Shown here: positions 16,625 through 25,323 of the stretch, in pieces
Layout of the letters: every line of letters begins with the position of its first letter
Numbering within the stretch: position 1 is the stretch's first letter
Origin: an uncultured Rhodospirillales bacterium
GTDB taxonomy: Bacteria > Pseudomonadota > Alphaproteobacteria > Acetobacterales > Acetobacteraceae
Reading direction: 5' to 3'
Assembly: GCA_903924855.1 (NCBI GenBank)
Contig: CAIYCW010000040.1
Coordinates: 88,757 to 152,756 of the forward strand
DNA length: 64,000 bases
The notes under the pieces: generated by a model
Told to the model about the DNA's origin: nothing
Seen by the model: the letters and a program-made list of their open reading frames with translations, nothing else
The model's database searches: none
Program-made: the position numbers and the translations under genes

Positions 16625-18292
16625 ATGAACCCAGATCTCGCCATTGCCCGCAGCGTCACCCTGCGCCCGATCACCGAAATCGCCCAGAAGGCCGGCATCC
16701 CCGACGACGCGCTCGAACCCTACGGTCGCACCAAGGCCAAGATCGGCTTCCCCTTCATCCGCTCCCTCGACACGAAACCGGACGGCGCCCTGGTGCTGGT
16801 CAGCGGCATCAGCCCAACACCCGCCGGCGAAGGCAAAACCACCACCACGATCGGCCTCGCGGATGCGCTGACCGCCGCCGGCAAACGCACCATGATCTGC
16901 CTGCGCGAGCCCAGCCTCGGCCCCTGCTTCGGCGTCAAGGGCGGGGCGGCCGGCGGCGGCTGGGCGCAGGTGGGGCCGATGGAAGACATCAACCTGCACT
17001 TCACCGGCGACTTCCACGCCATCACCACCGCCCACAACCTGCTCTCAGCCCTGATCGACAACCACATCCATCACGGAAACAGCCTCGGCATCGACACGCG
17101 CCGCATCACCTGGCGCCGCGTGATGGACATGAACGACCGCGCCCTGCGCTCCATCATCACCGGCCTCGGCAGCACCAACGGCCCCACCCGGGAGGACGGG
17201 TTCGACATCACCGTGGCCTCCGAAGTGATGGCGGTGTTCTGCCTCGCCCGCGACCTCGCCGACCTGCAGGCCAGGCTCGGACGCATCGTCGTAGCCTCGC
17301 GCAAGGATGGCAGCCTGATCACCGCAGCCGACCTCAAGGCAGACGGCGCCATGGCCGCCCTGCTGAAGACCGCCCTGCAGCCCAATTTGGTGCAAAGCCT
17401 GGAAGGCACCCCCGCCCTCGTGCATGGCGGGCCCTTCGCCAATATCGCCCATGGCTGCAACTCGCTGATCGCAACCCGGCTCGGCCTGAAACTCGCCGAT
17501 ATCGTGGTCACCGAGGCGGGCTTCGGCGCCGATCTGGGCGGTGAGAAATTCCTCGATATCAAAAGCCGGATGGGCCACCTCAAACCCGCCTGCGCCGTGG
17601 TCGTCGCAACCGTCCGCGCACTGAAAATGCACGGCGGCGTCGCCAAATCCGAGCTCGGAACGGAAAACGTCGCAGCCGTCACCGAAGGCAGCGTCAACCT
17701 GCTGCGCCACGTGCGCAACATGCGCCAGTTCGGCCTGCCGGTGGTGGTGGCACTCAACCGCTTCACCTCAGACACCAACGCCGAAATCGACGCTGTGGCG
17801 GCCGCACTCGAAACCATCAACACCACCATGGCGCTCTGCACCCATTGGGCCGACGGCGCCAAAGGCACCGCCACCCTGGCCCAGCTGGTCATCGACATGA
17901 TCCAAAACCACACCGCGGATTTCGCGCCCATCTACCCGGACGACATGAAACTCACGGATAAGATCCGCACCATCGCGCAACGCATCTACGGCGCCGCCGA
18001 TATCAGCCTCTCCGCCACCGCCAGCCGCAAACTGAAAAGCTACGAACAACAAGGCTTCGGCCATATGCCAATCTGCATGGCCAAAACCCAGTCCAGCTTC
18101 AGCGCCGACCCAACCCTGCTCGGCGCCCCCACCGGACACATCATCCCCATCCGAGACACAAGACTCTCCGCCGGCGCCGGCTTCGTCGTCGCCATCTGCG
18201 GCGACATCATGACCATGCCAGGCCTCCCCCGAGACCCCGCCGCCCACCATATCGGCGTCGATCCCACCGGCGAGATCACGGGATTGTTCTGA
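16625..18292 (+). CDS. fhs: Formate-tetrahydrofolate ligase
   Basis: 555-aa cytoplasmic enzyme that makes 10-formyl-THF from formate, THF and ATP. Seen: N-terminal [23 protein letters not shown], the P-loop [19 protein letters not shown] (about residue 65), the KGGAAGGG block, [10 protein letters not shown], and the C-terminal MPICMAKTQ and [11 protein letters not shown] segments that contact folate. Length is typical (~555-560). Here the gene feeds one-carbon metabolism; no fdh, folD or serine-cycle genes are adjacent. A GGGGAG lies about 12 nt before the ATG. Confidence 0.96.
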   Translation: MNPDLAIARSVTLRPITEIAQKAGIPDDALEPYGRTKAKIGFPFIRSLDTKPDGALVLVSGISPTPAGEGKTTTTIGLADALTAAGKRTMICLREPSLGPCFGVKGGAAGGGWAQVGPMEDINLHFTGDFHAITTAHNLLSALIDNHIHHGNSLGIDTRRITWRRVMDMNDRALRSIITGLGSTNGPTREDGFDITVASEVMAVFCLARDLADLQARLGRIVVASRKDGSLITAADLKADGAMAALLKTALQPNLVQSLEGTPALVHGGPFANIAHGCNSLIATRLGLKLADIVVTEAGFGADLGGEKFLDIKSRMGHLKPACAVVVATVRALKMHGGVAKSELGTENVAAVTEGSVNLLRHVRNMRQFGLPVVVALNRFTSDTNAEIDAVAAALETINTTMALCTHWADGAKGTATLAQLVIDMIQNHTADFAPIYPDDMKLTDKIRTIAQRIYGAADISLSATASRKLKSYEQQGFGHMPICMAKTQSSFSADPTLLGAPTGHIIPIRDTRLSAGAGFVVAICGDIMTMPGLPRDPAAHHIGVDPTGEITGLF

Positions 18293-18306
18293 CCGGGCGC
18301 GAGTGT

Positions 18307-18565
18307 CGGGTAAGGCTTCGGTTTGCGGGACGTTGGCCTTCGGCCCGACCAGGGCGCCGCCCTGGACCCGCAAGGGGCAGTGGCCCCTTGACCCATTATA
18401 TGATCCCTGACGTCTGAGGGGGTTATGACCGGCGTTTGCCGGTCACAACCCCCTCAGACGTCAGGGATAAACTCATGCAGGTCCAGGACCGCCGGTCCTG
18501 GTAGGTCCAGGGCAAAGCCCTGGTCCGGCCGAAGGCCCTGCTCCCACAAACCGAAGCCTCACCCA
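18307..18565. repeat. Large nested inverted repeat
   Basis: Outer arms 18307-18368 and 18504-18565 are imperfect reverse complements. Both carry AGGCTTCGGTTTG, then GGCCTTCGGCC, then GACCAGGGC (read inward), with about ten differences over ~62 nt. Inside lie further hairpins: CAAGGGGC/GCCCCTTG at 18371-18390, a 31-bp palindrome at 18403-18468, and CCAGGACC/GGTCCTGG at 18483-18501. The unit fills the gap between convergent fhs and the phosphodiesterase gene. It has no open reading frame and no transposase; it could fold into one large cruciform or act as a strong two-way terminator. Confidence 0.8.
18403..18468. terminator. 31-bp near-perfect palindrome, likely bidirectional terminator
   Basis: The arm beginning ATCCCTGACGTCTGAGGGGG (31 nt, 18403-18433) and its reverse complement (18438-18468) are separated by a GTTT loop with one mismatch. 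It sits between convergent genes at the centre of the larger inverted repeat. No T-run follows, so if it terminates transcription it is not a standard Rho-independent terminator. Confidence 0.5.
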
Positions 18566-18569
18566 GCCA

Positions 18570-19394
18570 TCACGGCCGGCCGGGATAATCCGGATCGGGC
18601 AGGAACGGGAACGGGCCTGGGTAGTCTTCCACGTAGACGGTATGGGTGATCAGCCCGTCATCGGGCATGTCGGTGATGACGTGGAAGGCAGCGGGTTCGA
18701 GGTTCCAGAAGCCTGGGTCATCGCCGAGGGTGAACTCCACCTGATGGGCGACGGAGGGGCCGATCGAGGCGATGGCATGCGCCACCTGAGCGGTGATCGG
18801 GCGATGGTGATGGCCGCAGAGGATGCGTTTCACCTGGGGGTGTTTGGCGATGATGGCGGTGAAGCCCTGCGGGTTCTGCAGGTTGATCTTGTCCATATGC
18901 CGGATGCCGCAGGCGAAGGACGGGTGGTGCATGGCGACGATGGTGGGGGTGGAAGTGTCCGCGGCCAGCGTGGCATCGAGCCAGGCGAGGCGTTCGGCGC
19001 AGAGTGTGCCGGCTCCGCTGCCGGGGATGACGGTGTCGAGCATCACCAGGCGGTGGCCGGCCACCATGGCGGTGTATTGCACGAAATCCGGATGATCATT
19101 CACGCCGGGCAGATGTTTGAGCTGGGCTTTCAGCGCCTCACGCCGGTCATGATTGCCGGGGATGACATAGACCGGCACCTTGATCAGCCGGCCCAGCATA
19201 TCGGCCAGCATGGCGTATTCGGAATCAAGCCCGTTGTCGGTGAGATCGCCGGTGATGACCACCGCATCCGGCGTCTGCCTCAGCCGCGCCACCGCGCGCA
19301 GCGCGCGTTCGGTGAGCATGTTGGTCTCGGCGGTGCGATAGGCTGCAAGCCCCAGCGGGCGGATGTGCAGATCGGTGAGATGGACAAGGATCAT
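18570..19394 (-). CDS. Metallophosphoesterase, GpdQ/CpdA-type phosphodiesterase
   Basis: 274-aa class III metallophosphoesterase. All dinuclear-metal motifs are present: D-x-H in LTDLHIR (residues ~7-12), GDLTDN, GNHD, MHHPSF and CGHHHRP. Length and block order match glycerophosphodiesterase GpdQ (also 274 aa) as closely as the cAMP phosphodiesterase CpdA. The neighbouring Ugp-like transporter favours a glycerophosphodiester role: hydrolysing diesters to glycerol-3-phosphate. It follows ugpB on the same strand, but a hairpin-rich 186-bp gap separates them, so it may have its own promoter. Confidence 0.85.
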   Translation of the reverse strand: MILVHLTDLHIRPLGLAAYRTAETNMLTERALRAVARLRQTPDAVVITGDLTDNGLDSEYAMLADMLGRLIKVPVYVIPGNHDRREALKAQLKHLPGVNDHPDFVQYTAMVAGHRLVMLDTVIPGSGAGTLCAERLAWLDATLAADTSTPTIVAMHHPSFACGIRHMDKINLQNPQGFTAIIAKHPQVKRILCGHHHRPITAQVAHAIASIGPSVAHQVEFTLGDDPGFWNLEPAAFHVITDMPDDGLITHTVYVEDYPGPFPFLPDPDYPGRP

Positions 19395-19451
19395 CGTGTG
19401 CTCTCAGGGTTCAACGAAAATTCAGCCATTGGCGAAAAGAGAAAGCAAGAC

Positions 19452-19564
19452 GGTTCTTTTTTGAAAAAAAGAACCAAAAAACTTCTGTCAGCCTGGTGCC
19501 GCGCCGAGGGTGGGCGCGGCACCAAATGATGAAAGTCTTTTGCTTCTTTTCTTCAGAAAAGAAG
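19452..19564. repeat. Two opposed AT-rich hairpin elements around a GC hairpin
   Basis: Copy 2 (19452-19475) is GGTTCTTTTTT, loop GA, AAAAAAGAACC. Copy 3 (19543-19564), in reverse orientation, is CTTCTTTTCT, loop TC, AGAAAAGAAG. Between them is a perfect 11-bp stem GGTGCCGCGCC/GGCGCGGCACC with a 7-nt loop (19495-19523). The whole is a large imperfect palindrome between the end of ugpB and the phosphodiesterase start, and probably stops the ugp transcript. Confidence 0.75.
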
Positions 19565-19580
19565 TTCTTGCCTTCACCTC

Positions 19581-20900
19581 TTACTGCGGCAGCTTCAGAG
19601 CCGTCTGTTCCACATACGGGCGCAGCAGCTCGTTGGCGGCCTTCTGGGCTGCTTCCATCGCTTCCGGCACCTTCGCCTTGCCTGACAGCACGGCCTGGAT
19701 CTGGTCTTCGATCGCCTTGCGCACGCCCACCGTGTTGAAGGTGGCGAACCACGGCGTGGCGTAGGCGAGCTGATCAACGGCCACCTTCGCATCCGGGTTC
19801 TTCGCAAGGTACTCCTTCATCTCCGGCAGGTCATAGGCGGCCATGCGCGGGGCGAAATAGCCGGTGAAGCGGCTCCAGCCACCATCGACCTCGGGGCTGG
19901 TCAGGTAGGAGATCAGCTTCCACGCGGCGGCCTGGCGCTCCGGCGTGTTGCCGGTCGGGATCAGCAGCGAGGCGCCGCCGATCGGCGCCGCGTTGCGGAT
20001 GGCGCGCGGGATGAAGGCCACCTTGAACGGCAGCTTCATGTTGTCGCGCACGAAGCCCAGCACCCCGGTGGAGTTCACGATCATCGCGGCCCGGCCCGAG
20101 AAGAACGCGTTGGCCACCGCATTGGCGTCGTTCACGCCTTCCGGCATCACGTGATGCTTGTGCACCAGATCGTCCATGAACTGCACGGCGCCGATCGTGC
20201 TGGGCGTGTTGTAATACACCTCACCGCCCCAGCCGCGATTGTAGTAATCGCCGCCGTTGGACATGGCGAGGCCCGACGTCACCCAGCCCAGCGTGTCGTA
20301 GCTGGAGATCAGTTCGAGGCCCGCGCGGGTGATGGTGGTGCCATCGCGCTTGGTCAGTTTCTTCGCGGCATCCACCCATTCCTGCCAGGTCACCGGCGGC
20401 TTCTCGGGGTCGAGGCCTACTTCTTTGAAGGCATCCGTGTTGTAATACAGGATCGGCGTCGAGTTCTGGAACGGCACGCCATAGACATGGCCGTTCTCCA
20501 TCGCGTTCTGCCGCACCGCGGGGAAGAAGCGCTCGATGAAGGCCTGATCGGTCAGCCCGTCCTTGGCGATCAGCGCGCTGAGGTCGGTCGCCGCATTGGT
20601 GATCACGTATTCACGGATGAAGTTGGCGCTCATCAGCACCACCGCCGGCGGCTTGCCGGCCTGGATGGCGGCGCGGGTCTTGAGGTTGGTGTCGTCATAG
20701 GCGCCGGTGTAGACGGCGGTCGCGTGCACGTCGGACTGCGAGGCGTTGAACGCATCGACCAGGCGGGTCATCTCGACGGCGAGCTTGCCCTGCACGGGCA
20801 CCGGGAAGAAGAAATCGATCTCGGTGGCGGCCTGGGCCACCCCCGACATCAGGCTGGTGGCGATCCCCAGGGCGAGGGCCGCGCGGGTGAGCATGCGCAT
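19581..20900 (-). CDS. ABC transporter substrate-binding protein, Ugp/family 1
   Basis: 439-aa periplasmic binding protein of solute-binding family 1 (UgpB-like, carbohydrate/glycerol-3-phosphate class). Signal peptide residues ~1-24 (LTRAALALGIATSLMSGVAQA). The mature start TEIDFFFPVPVQGKLAVEMTRLVDAFNAS is close to known UgpB proteins, as are the late GGASLLIPTGNTPERQAAAWKLISYL block and the C-terminal helix. CAGGAG precedes the ATG. Last of three transporter genes (permease, permease, binding protein); a metallophosphoesterase able to act on glycerophosphodiesters lies next. Substrate probably glycerol-3-phosphate or a glycerophosphodiester. Confidence 0.88.
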   Translation of the reverse strand: MRMLTRAALALGIATSLMSGVAQAATEIDFFFPVPVQGKLAVEMTRLVDAFNASQSDVHATAVYTGAYDDTNLKTRAAIQAGKPPAVVLMSANFIREYVITNAATDLSALIAKDGLTDQAFIERFFPAVRQNAMENGHVYGVPFQNSTPILYYNTDAFKEVGLDPEKPPVTWQEWVDAAKKLTKRDGTTITRAGLELISSYDTLGWVTSGLAMSNGGDYYNRGWGGEVYYNTPSTIGAVQFMDDLVHKHHVMPEGVNDANAVANAFFSGRAAMIVNSTGVLGFVRDNMKLPFKVAFIPRAIRNAAPIGGASLLIPTGNTPERQAAAWKLISYLTSPEVDGGWSRFTGYFAPRMAAYDLPEMKEYLAKNPDAKVAVDQLAYATPWFATFNTVGVRKAIEDQIQAVLSGKAKVPEAMEAAQKAANELLRPYVEQTALKLPQ

Positions 20901-20913
20901 GTGTTTCTCCTGT

Positions 20914-21732
20914 TTATTTCAGACCTGTTGAGACAAGGCTCGCCGTGAAGCGGCGCTGGAAGATCACGAACACCACCAGCAGGGGGGCGGCCACCAGCGC
21001 GGTGCCGGCTGCGATCACCCCCCAATCGCCACCGCTTTCGGAACTCAGCGTGAAGCTCGCCAGACCCACCGTCAGCACCTGGTGGGCGGGCGAGGACACC
21101 GCCATCAGCGGCCAGAGGAACTCGTTCCAATGGCTGGTGACGGAGACCACGGCGAAGGCGGCCAGACCCGGCCGCGCGAGGGGGATCAGCAAATGGCGGA
21201 TCACCTGCAGGCGGGACGCGCCATCGATGCGCGCCGCCTCCTCGAAATCGCGCGGGATGGAGCGGAAGGTCTGGCGCATCAGAAACACCCCGAAGGCGGA
21301 GGCGCAGTACGGGGCCGCGATGCCGGGCAGCGTGTCGAACAGGCCAAGCTGGGTGATCATCAGAAGGTTCGGCACCACCAGCACCGCCGGCGGCAGCAGC
21401 AGTTGCAGCAGGAACAGCACGAAGAGCGTGCCGCGGCCGCGGAAGTTCAGCCGCGCGAAGGCGTAGCCGGCCAGGCTCACGGTGATGGTCTGCACCGCCA
21501 GAATGCCGGCGCAGAGCAGCGCCGTGTTGAGATACCACAGCGGAAAATGCCCGCTCTGCCAGGCCTCGATGTAGTTGGCCACGTTGTACGGCCCATCCGG
21601 CCACAGCGAGGCCAGATCCAGCTGGCCGGACACGCTGCCCCGCAGGGCCGCCACCAGCATCCAGACAAACGGGATGATCCACAGCACGGCCGCAAGCACC
21701 GCCAGAGCGAGGCCCACGCGCTCAGCTTTCAT
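20914..21732 (-). CDS. ABC transporter permease, UgpE-like
   Basis: 272-aa inner-membrane permease of the MalG/UgpE class with about six TM helices, starting VGLALAVLAAVLWIIPFVWMLVAAL. The coupling-helix EAA motif is EAARIDGASRLQVIRHLLIPLARPGL, and the C-terminus has the FQRRFTASLVSTGLK ending typical of the family. It would pair with the upstream UgpA-like permease. The start ATG overlaps the end of that gene by 11 bp; 13 bp separate it from the binding-protein gene. No ATP-binding subunit is encoded nearby. Confidence 0.9.
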   Translation of the reverse strand: MKAERVGLALAVLAAVLWIIPFVWMLVAALRGSVSGQLDLASLWPDGPYNVANYIEAWQSGHFPLWYLNTALLCAGILAVQTITVSLAGYAFARLNFRGRGTLFVLFLLQLLLPPAVLVVPNLLMITQLGLFDTLPGIAAPYCASAFGVFLMRQTFRSIPRDFEEAARIDGASRLQVIRHLLIPLARPGLAAFAVVSVTSHWNEFLWPLMAVSSPAHQVLTVGLASFTLSSESGGDWGVIAAGTALVAAPLLVVFVIFQRRFTASLVSTGLK

Positions 21733-22624
21733 AATGAATGCCCCGCTCGAGGCTGCGCAGCGCCAGCACCGAGATCGCCAGCAGCCCGCCCACGCAGACC
21801 ACGGTCGCGGCCGAGGCGAGGCCCGCATCGAGGTTCTGCTCGGCCTGCTGATAGATGTAGTAGAGGATCATGTTGGTGCTGTCGGACGGGCCACCGCCGG
21901 TCATCACGATCACATGGTCGATCTGCACCAGCGTGTTCACCAGGGCGATCACAGTCACAAAGCCGAAGGTGGGGCCCAGCAGCGGGATGGTGATGCGCCG
22001 CAGCCTTGTGAACAGACCCGCGCCATCGATCAGCGCGGCTTCGGTGTAATCGGCGGGAATACCGGCGAGCCCCGCCAGGAAGAACAGCATGTAATAGCCG
22101 GTGTTCTTCCAGATGGTGATGGCGATGATCGCACCCAGCGCCAGATCGGGGCTGCCCAGCCAGTTGGTGGCAGGCCTGCCGAGCTTGGCCAGGTAATAAT
22201 CCAGCAGCCCGCCGCCGGGCAGAAAGATGAACACGAACAACGCAGCCGCCGCCACCAGCGGGATCAGCTGCGGCATCAGCAGAATGGTGCGCAGCACGGC
22301 CACGAGGCGGGTCTGCGTGCGCAACGCCAGCGCAAACCCCAAGGCCAGCGCGATGCTGGGTAAGATCGTGCCCAGCGCATACAGCACTGTGTTGCCCACC
22401 GCCTTGGAGAAATGCGGATCGGCTTCCAGGCGCGCAAAATTGCCGAAGCCCCAGCTCGGCTCCTGGCCGAAGCGCTGCTCGACCAGGCTGCGCAACGTCA
22501 CCCCGATCACCGGCCAATAGGTGAACATCGACAGCAGCACGAGCGACGGCGCCAGCAGCGCCAGGGCCAGCACGCCGGTTCGCAGCCCAGGGGAAGGACG
22601 CAAGGACAGGGTCACACACAACAT
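21722..22624 (-). CDS. ABC transporter permease, UgpA-like
   Basis: 300-aa permease of the MalF/UgpA class. First TM helix GVLALALLAPSLVLLSMFTYWPVIGV; the EAA loop is TEAALIDGAGLFTRLRRITIPLLGPT; six TM helices in all. First gene of a three-gene operon (permease A, permease E, binding protein). A TetR-family gene is divergent 120 bp away and may regulate the operon. The ATPase must come from elsewhere in the genome, possibly a shared UgpC/MsmK-type subunit. Confidence 0.9.
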   Translation of the reverse strand: MLCVTLSLRPSPGLRTGVLALALLAPSLVLLSMFTYWPVIGVTLRSLVEQRFGQEPSWGFGNFARLEADPHFSKAVGNTVLYALGTILPSIALALGFALALRTQTRLVAVLRTILLMPQLIPLVAAAALFVFIFLPGGGLLDYYLAKLGRPATNWLGSPDLALGAIIAITIWKNTGYYMLFFLAGLAGIPADYTEAALIDGAGLFTRLRRITIPLLGPTFGFVTVIALVNTLVQIDHVIVMTGGGPSDSTNMILYYIYQQAEQNLDAGLASAATVVCVGGLLAISVLALRSLERGIHYES

Positions 22625-22744
22625 CCGTTCACTGAGCGCGCACGCTACCCAAGCACCGAGATGCCCGCGTGACGCTCCGGCGACGCTTCAATGACATCGT
22701 CGCGCATCTGGCCTCGAAGCGGCGCGCTGCTGTATCACCCTGGC

Positions 22745-23398
22745 ATGCGGTTTTCCCCCGATGACCCGTCCACACGGCGCGAGAGCTATCATCACGGCAA
22801 TCTGCGTGAGGCGTTGATCGAATGGGCCCTGCGGTTGATCGCAGAACAAGGCCCAACCGGCTTCACCTTCGCCGAGGTGGCGCGCGCGGCCGGCGTCAGC
22901 CCCGCCGCCCCCTACCGCCATTTCCGCGACCGCAACGCGCTGGTTGCGGAGATCGCGAAACGCGGCTTTGACCGCTTCACATTGCAGCTGGAAGCAGCCT
23001 GGGCGGAGGGACGGCCGGACCCGGTCACCGCGATCGAGAATGTGGGCCGCGCCTATCTCGCCTTCGCCCGCAGGGAACCCGCCGCCTACGCCGCCATGTT
23101 CGAGCCAGGCTTTCCCTTCGACCAGGACCCGGATCTGGTCCGCGCGTCAGAGCGCGCCTTCGGCGTGCTGCGCAAGGCGGCCGAGCATGCCTGCGCCAGC
23201 CCCGCCACCGCCCCCTTGGGCATGCGCCCGCCGGCTTTGATGGTGGCGCTGCATATCTGGTCGCAGGCGCATGGCACCGCCGCCCTGTTCATCGGCCGCA
23301 GCGAGGCGATGCGCCGCAAACTGCCGATGACACCGGAGGACCTGCTGGAATCGCATCTGCTGATCTATCTGCAATCCCTCGGCCTGTCGGCGCGATGA
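22745..23398 (+). CDS. TetR-family transcriptional regulator
   Basis: 217 aa. The N-terminal DNA-binding helix-turn-helix is clear: YHHGNLREALIEWALRLIAEQGPTGFTFAEVARAAGVSPAAPYRHFRDRNALVAEIAKRGFDRF. The C-terminal part has the TetR_C/WHG-type ligand domain (PAAYAAMFEPGFP ... LHIWSQAHGTAALFIG). Divergent from the Ugp-like operon, so a local regulator of that transporter is a reasonable guess; no clear operator dyad was found in the 120-bp gap. Confidence 0.88.
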   Translation: MRFSPDDPSTRRESYHHGNLREALIEWALRLIAEQGPTGFTFAEVARAAGVSPAAPYRHFRDRNALVAEIAKRGFDRFTLQLEAAWAEGRPDPVTAIENVGRAYLAFARREPAAYAAMFEPGFPFDQDPDLVRASERAFGVLRKAAEHACASPATAPLGMRPPALMVALHIWSQAHGTAALFIGRSEAMRRKLPMTPEDLLESHLLIYLQSLGLSAR

Positions 23399-23473
23399 GA
23401 CCGAATTCATTTGACGCGCCGACCATCAGAGGCGCACGAATGTAAATGTGATAAACATTCACATGAGGGCGCC

Positions 23474-23905
23474 ATGGCGTTGATGAACGTGCTGCACGAG
23501 ATTCCGCCCCCGTTCTGGGTGGCGGCTATGGTGTTCGGCTTTGTCTGGCACTGGCCTATTGGCCTGATCGTGCTGGCCTGGCTGGTGGCCACCGGCCGCA
23601 TCGGCGGTCGGCGCTATATGATGCAGGCGGCGGATGGCTCTGCGTCACAACCCTGGCAGGGCATGGGCTGGGGCCCAGTGCAGGGCTTCCGCGGCTGGAA
23701 ATGGGGCGGCAATGGCAGTGTCGGCCCGTCCGGGTCCACCCCCAACTCGGCCTTTGACGAATACCGCGCCGAGACGCTGCGGCGCCTGGAGGAGGAGCAC
23801 AAGGAGTTCCTGGAATACCTCGAACGCCTGCGCAAGGCGCGCGACAAGGCCGAGTTCGACGCCTTCATGGCCGCCCGCCGCCAACCGCCGATGACCCAAC
23901 CATAA
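23474..23905 (+). CDS. DUF2852 family membrane protein
   Basis: 143 aa. One N-terminal membrane segment (FWVAAMVFGFVWHWPIGLIVLAWLVATG), a Gly/Trp-rich linker (GMGWGPVQGFRGWKWGGNGS), and a conserved amphipathic C-terminal helix FDEYRAETLRRLEEEHKEFL followed by KARDKAEFDAFMAAR. This architecture matches DUF2852, widespread in alphaproteobacteria with unknown function. The stop codon abuts a palindromic repeat. Confidence 0.88.
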   Translation: MALMNVLHEIPPPFWVAAMVFGFVWHWPIGLIVLAWLVATGRIGGRRYMMQAADGSASQPWQGMGWGPVQGFRGWKWGGNGSVGPSGSTPNSAFDEYRAETLRRLEEEHKEFLEYLERLRKARDKAEFDAFMAARRQPPMTQP

Positions 23906-23995
23906 CGTAGGGCGGGTCCACGACCCGCCTTGAAGGGTCCACGACCCGCATTCCACACGGCGTGACAAGGGGGCGGGTCGTGGACCCGCCCTACG
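23906..23995. repeat. GTAGGGCGG-type palindrome between convergent genes
   Basis: The 24-nt arm beginning CGTAGGGCGGGTCCACGACC (23906-23929) and its perfect reverse complement (23972-23995) flank a 42-nt centre with a third, partial copy of GGGTCCACGACCCGC (23936-23950). The monooxygenase gene on the minus strand takes its TAG stop from the right arm (23991-23993). It probably ends both convergent transcripts. Confidence 0.85.
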
Positions 23996-25319
23996 CGCGT
24001 GCCGCCGCCCCGCGATGCCCCTCCGGCAACCGCGCATGGCCAAACAGCTTCTGCCGCAGCGGCCCCTGCCGATACGCCGTCTTGTAGACGCCGCGCTCCT
24101 GCAGCACCGGCACCACCAGATCCACGAAATCCGCCACACTCTCCGGCATCACCGTGCGCGACAGGTTGAACCCGTCCACATCCGCCTCCGCCACCCAGGC
24201 CTGCAGCGCATCCGCCACCGTCTCGGGCCCGCCCACGATCGGCCGCTGCCGGCTGCCCAACACAAAACTGTCGATCAGCCTCCGCTTGGTCCAGACCTGC
24301 GCCGCCCGCGTCGTCACCGACTCCACGTTGGACTGGTTGGCCTGCCCAGGCGCTGACGGGATCGGATCATCCAGATCGAGCTTGTCGAAATCGATCCCGA
24401 TCGAGGCGGAGAAATGCGCGAGCGCCCCCTCCACGCTGGCATGGGCGCGATACTCCGCAAGCTTCTCCTCAGCCTCGGCATCGGTGCGGCCCACCACCAC
24501 CGTGGCGCCCACGAACACCTTCAGCGGATGGCGTGCCCGCGCCCGCAGATCCGCCACCAGCTCCGCCACCTGGGGCTTGGCGGTGCCGTTGAGGAACACG
24601 CATTCGGCATGGGTTGCGGCGAACTGCCGACCGCGGGTGGAGGCACCGGCCTGATACAGCAGCGGCGTGCGCTGCGGCGTCGGCGCACACAGATGCATCG
24701 CATCCATCGCGTAACGGCCGACCCCTTTCACCCGGCGGATCTTGGCGGGATCGGCGAACTGTGCAGGGCCGCCGCTCAGCGCATCCTCATCCCAGCTGCC
24801 TTCCCACAGCCGATACACCGTATCCAGATAATCATCCGCCCAGTCATAGCGCTCGTCATGCGGCACCTGCAGCACGAAGCCCATGGCACGCGCCGCACTG
24901 TCCAGATAGCCGGTGACGATGTTCCACCCGATCCGCCCATTGGTCAGCGCATCCAGCGTGGACATCCGCCGCGCGAAGATGAAGGGCGGCTCATAGGTGG
25001 TGGTGCAGGTCACCCCAAAGCCCAGATGCGTGGTCGCCGCCGCCATCGCCGGCACCAGCATCAGCGGGTCGATCAGCGGCACCTGCACAGCATTGCGGAT
25101 CGCAGCCTGCGGTCCGCCCCCCAGCACGTCATACACGCCCAGCACATCGGCCAGGAACAGCCCGTCAAACAGGCCGCGCTCCAGCGTTCGGGCCAGGTCG
25201 ATCCAGTAGGACAGTTCGGCATAGCGATGCGACTGGTCGCGCGGGTGCCGCCACAACCCCTGCTGGATATGCCCCACCGTTGCCATGTCGAAGGCGTTGA
25301 GCAGGATTTCACGCGCCAT
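23991..25319 (-). CDS. LLM-class flavin-dependent monooxygenase (NtaA/SnaA/DszA type)
   Basis: 442-aa two-component FMNH2-dependent monooxygenase. Family blocks: LNAFDMATVGHIQQGLWRHPRDQS at the start, FLADVLGVYD, GFGVTCTTTYEPPFIFARRMSTLDALTNGRIGWNIVTGY, and NYAxxxYDWADDYLD-like DERYDWADDYLDTVYRLWEGSWD. Relatives oxidise nitrilotriacetate, EDTA, dibenzothiophene sulfone, pristinamycin or sulfonates, and need a separate flavin reductase, not seen here. It is the last gene of the Dpp/Opp-like operon, 4 bp after the permease gene, which suggests it attacks the imported substrate. Its TAG stop lies inside a palindromic repeat. Confidence 0.9.
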   Translation of the reverse strand: MAREILLNAFDMATVGHIQQGLWRHPRDQSHRYAELSYWIDLARTLERGLFDGLFLADVLGVYDVLGGGPQAAIRNAVQVPLIDPLMLVPAMAAATTHLGFGVTCTTTYEPPFIFARRMSTLDALTNGRIGWNIVTGYLDSAARAMGFVLQVPHDERYDWADDYLDTVYRLWEGSWDEDALSGGPAQFADPAKIRRVKGVGRYAMDAMHLCAPTPQRTPLLYQAGASTRGRQFAATHAECVFLNGTAKPQVAELVADLRARARHPLKVFVGATVVVGRTDAEAEEKLAEYRAHASVEGALAHFSASIGIDFDKLDLDDPIPSAPGQANQSNVESVTTRAAQVWTKRRLIDSFVLGSRQRPIVGGPETVADALQAWVAEADVDGFNLSRTVMPESVADFVDLVVPVLQERGVYKTAYRQGPLRQKLFGHARLPEGHRGAAARA

Positions 25320-25323
25320 CTGG

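Noticed and set aside
18307-18565. Possible insertion sequence or attachment site
   Set aside because: Inverted repeats are present but there is no transposase or integrase gene and no target duplication that I can see.
23906-23995. Possible CRISPR array
   Set aside because: The units are inverted, not direct, and there are no regular spacers or cas genes.
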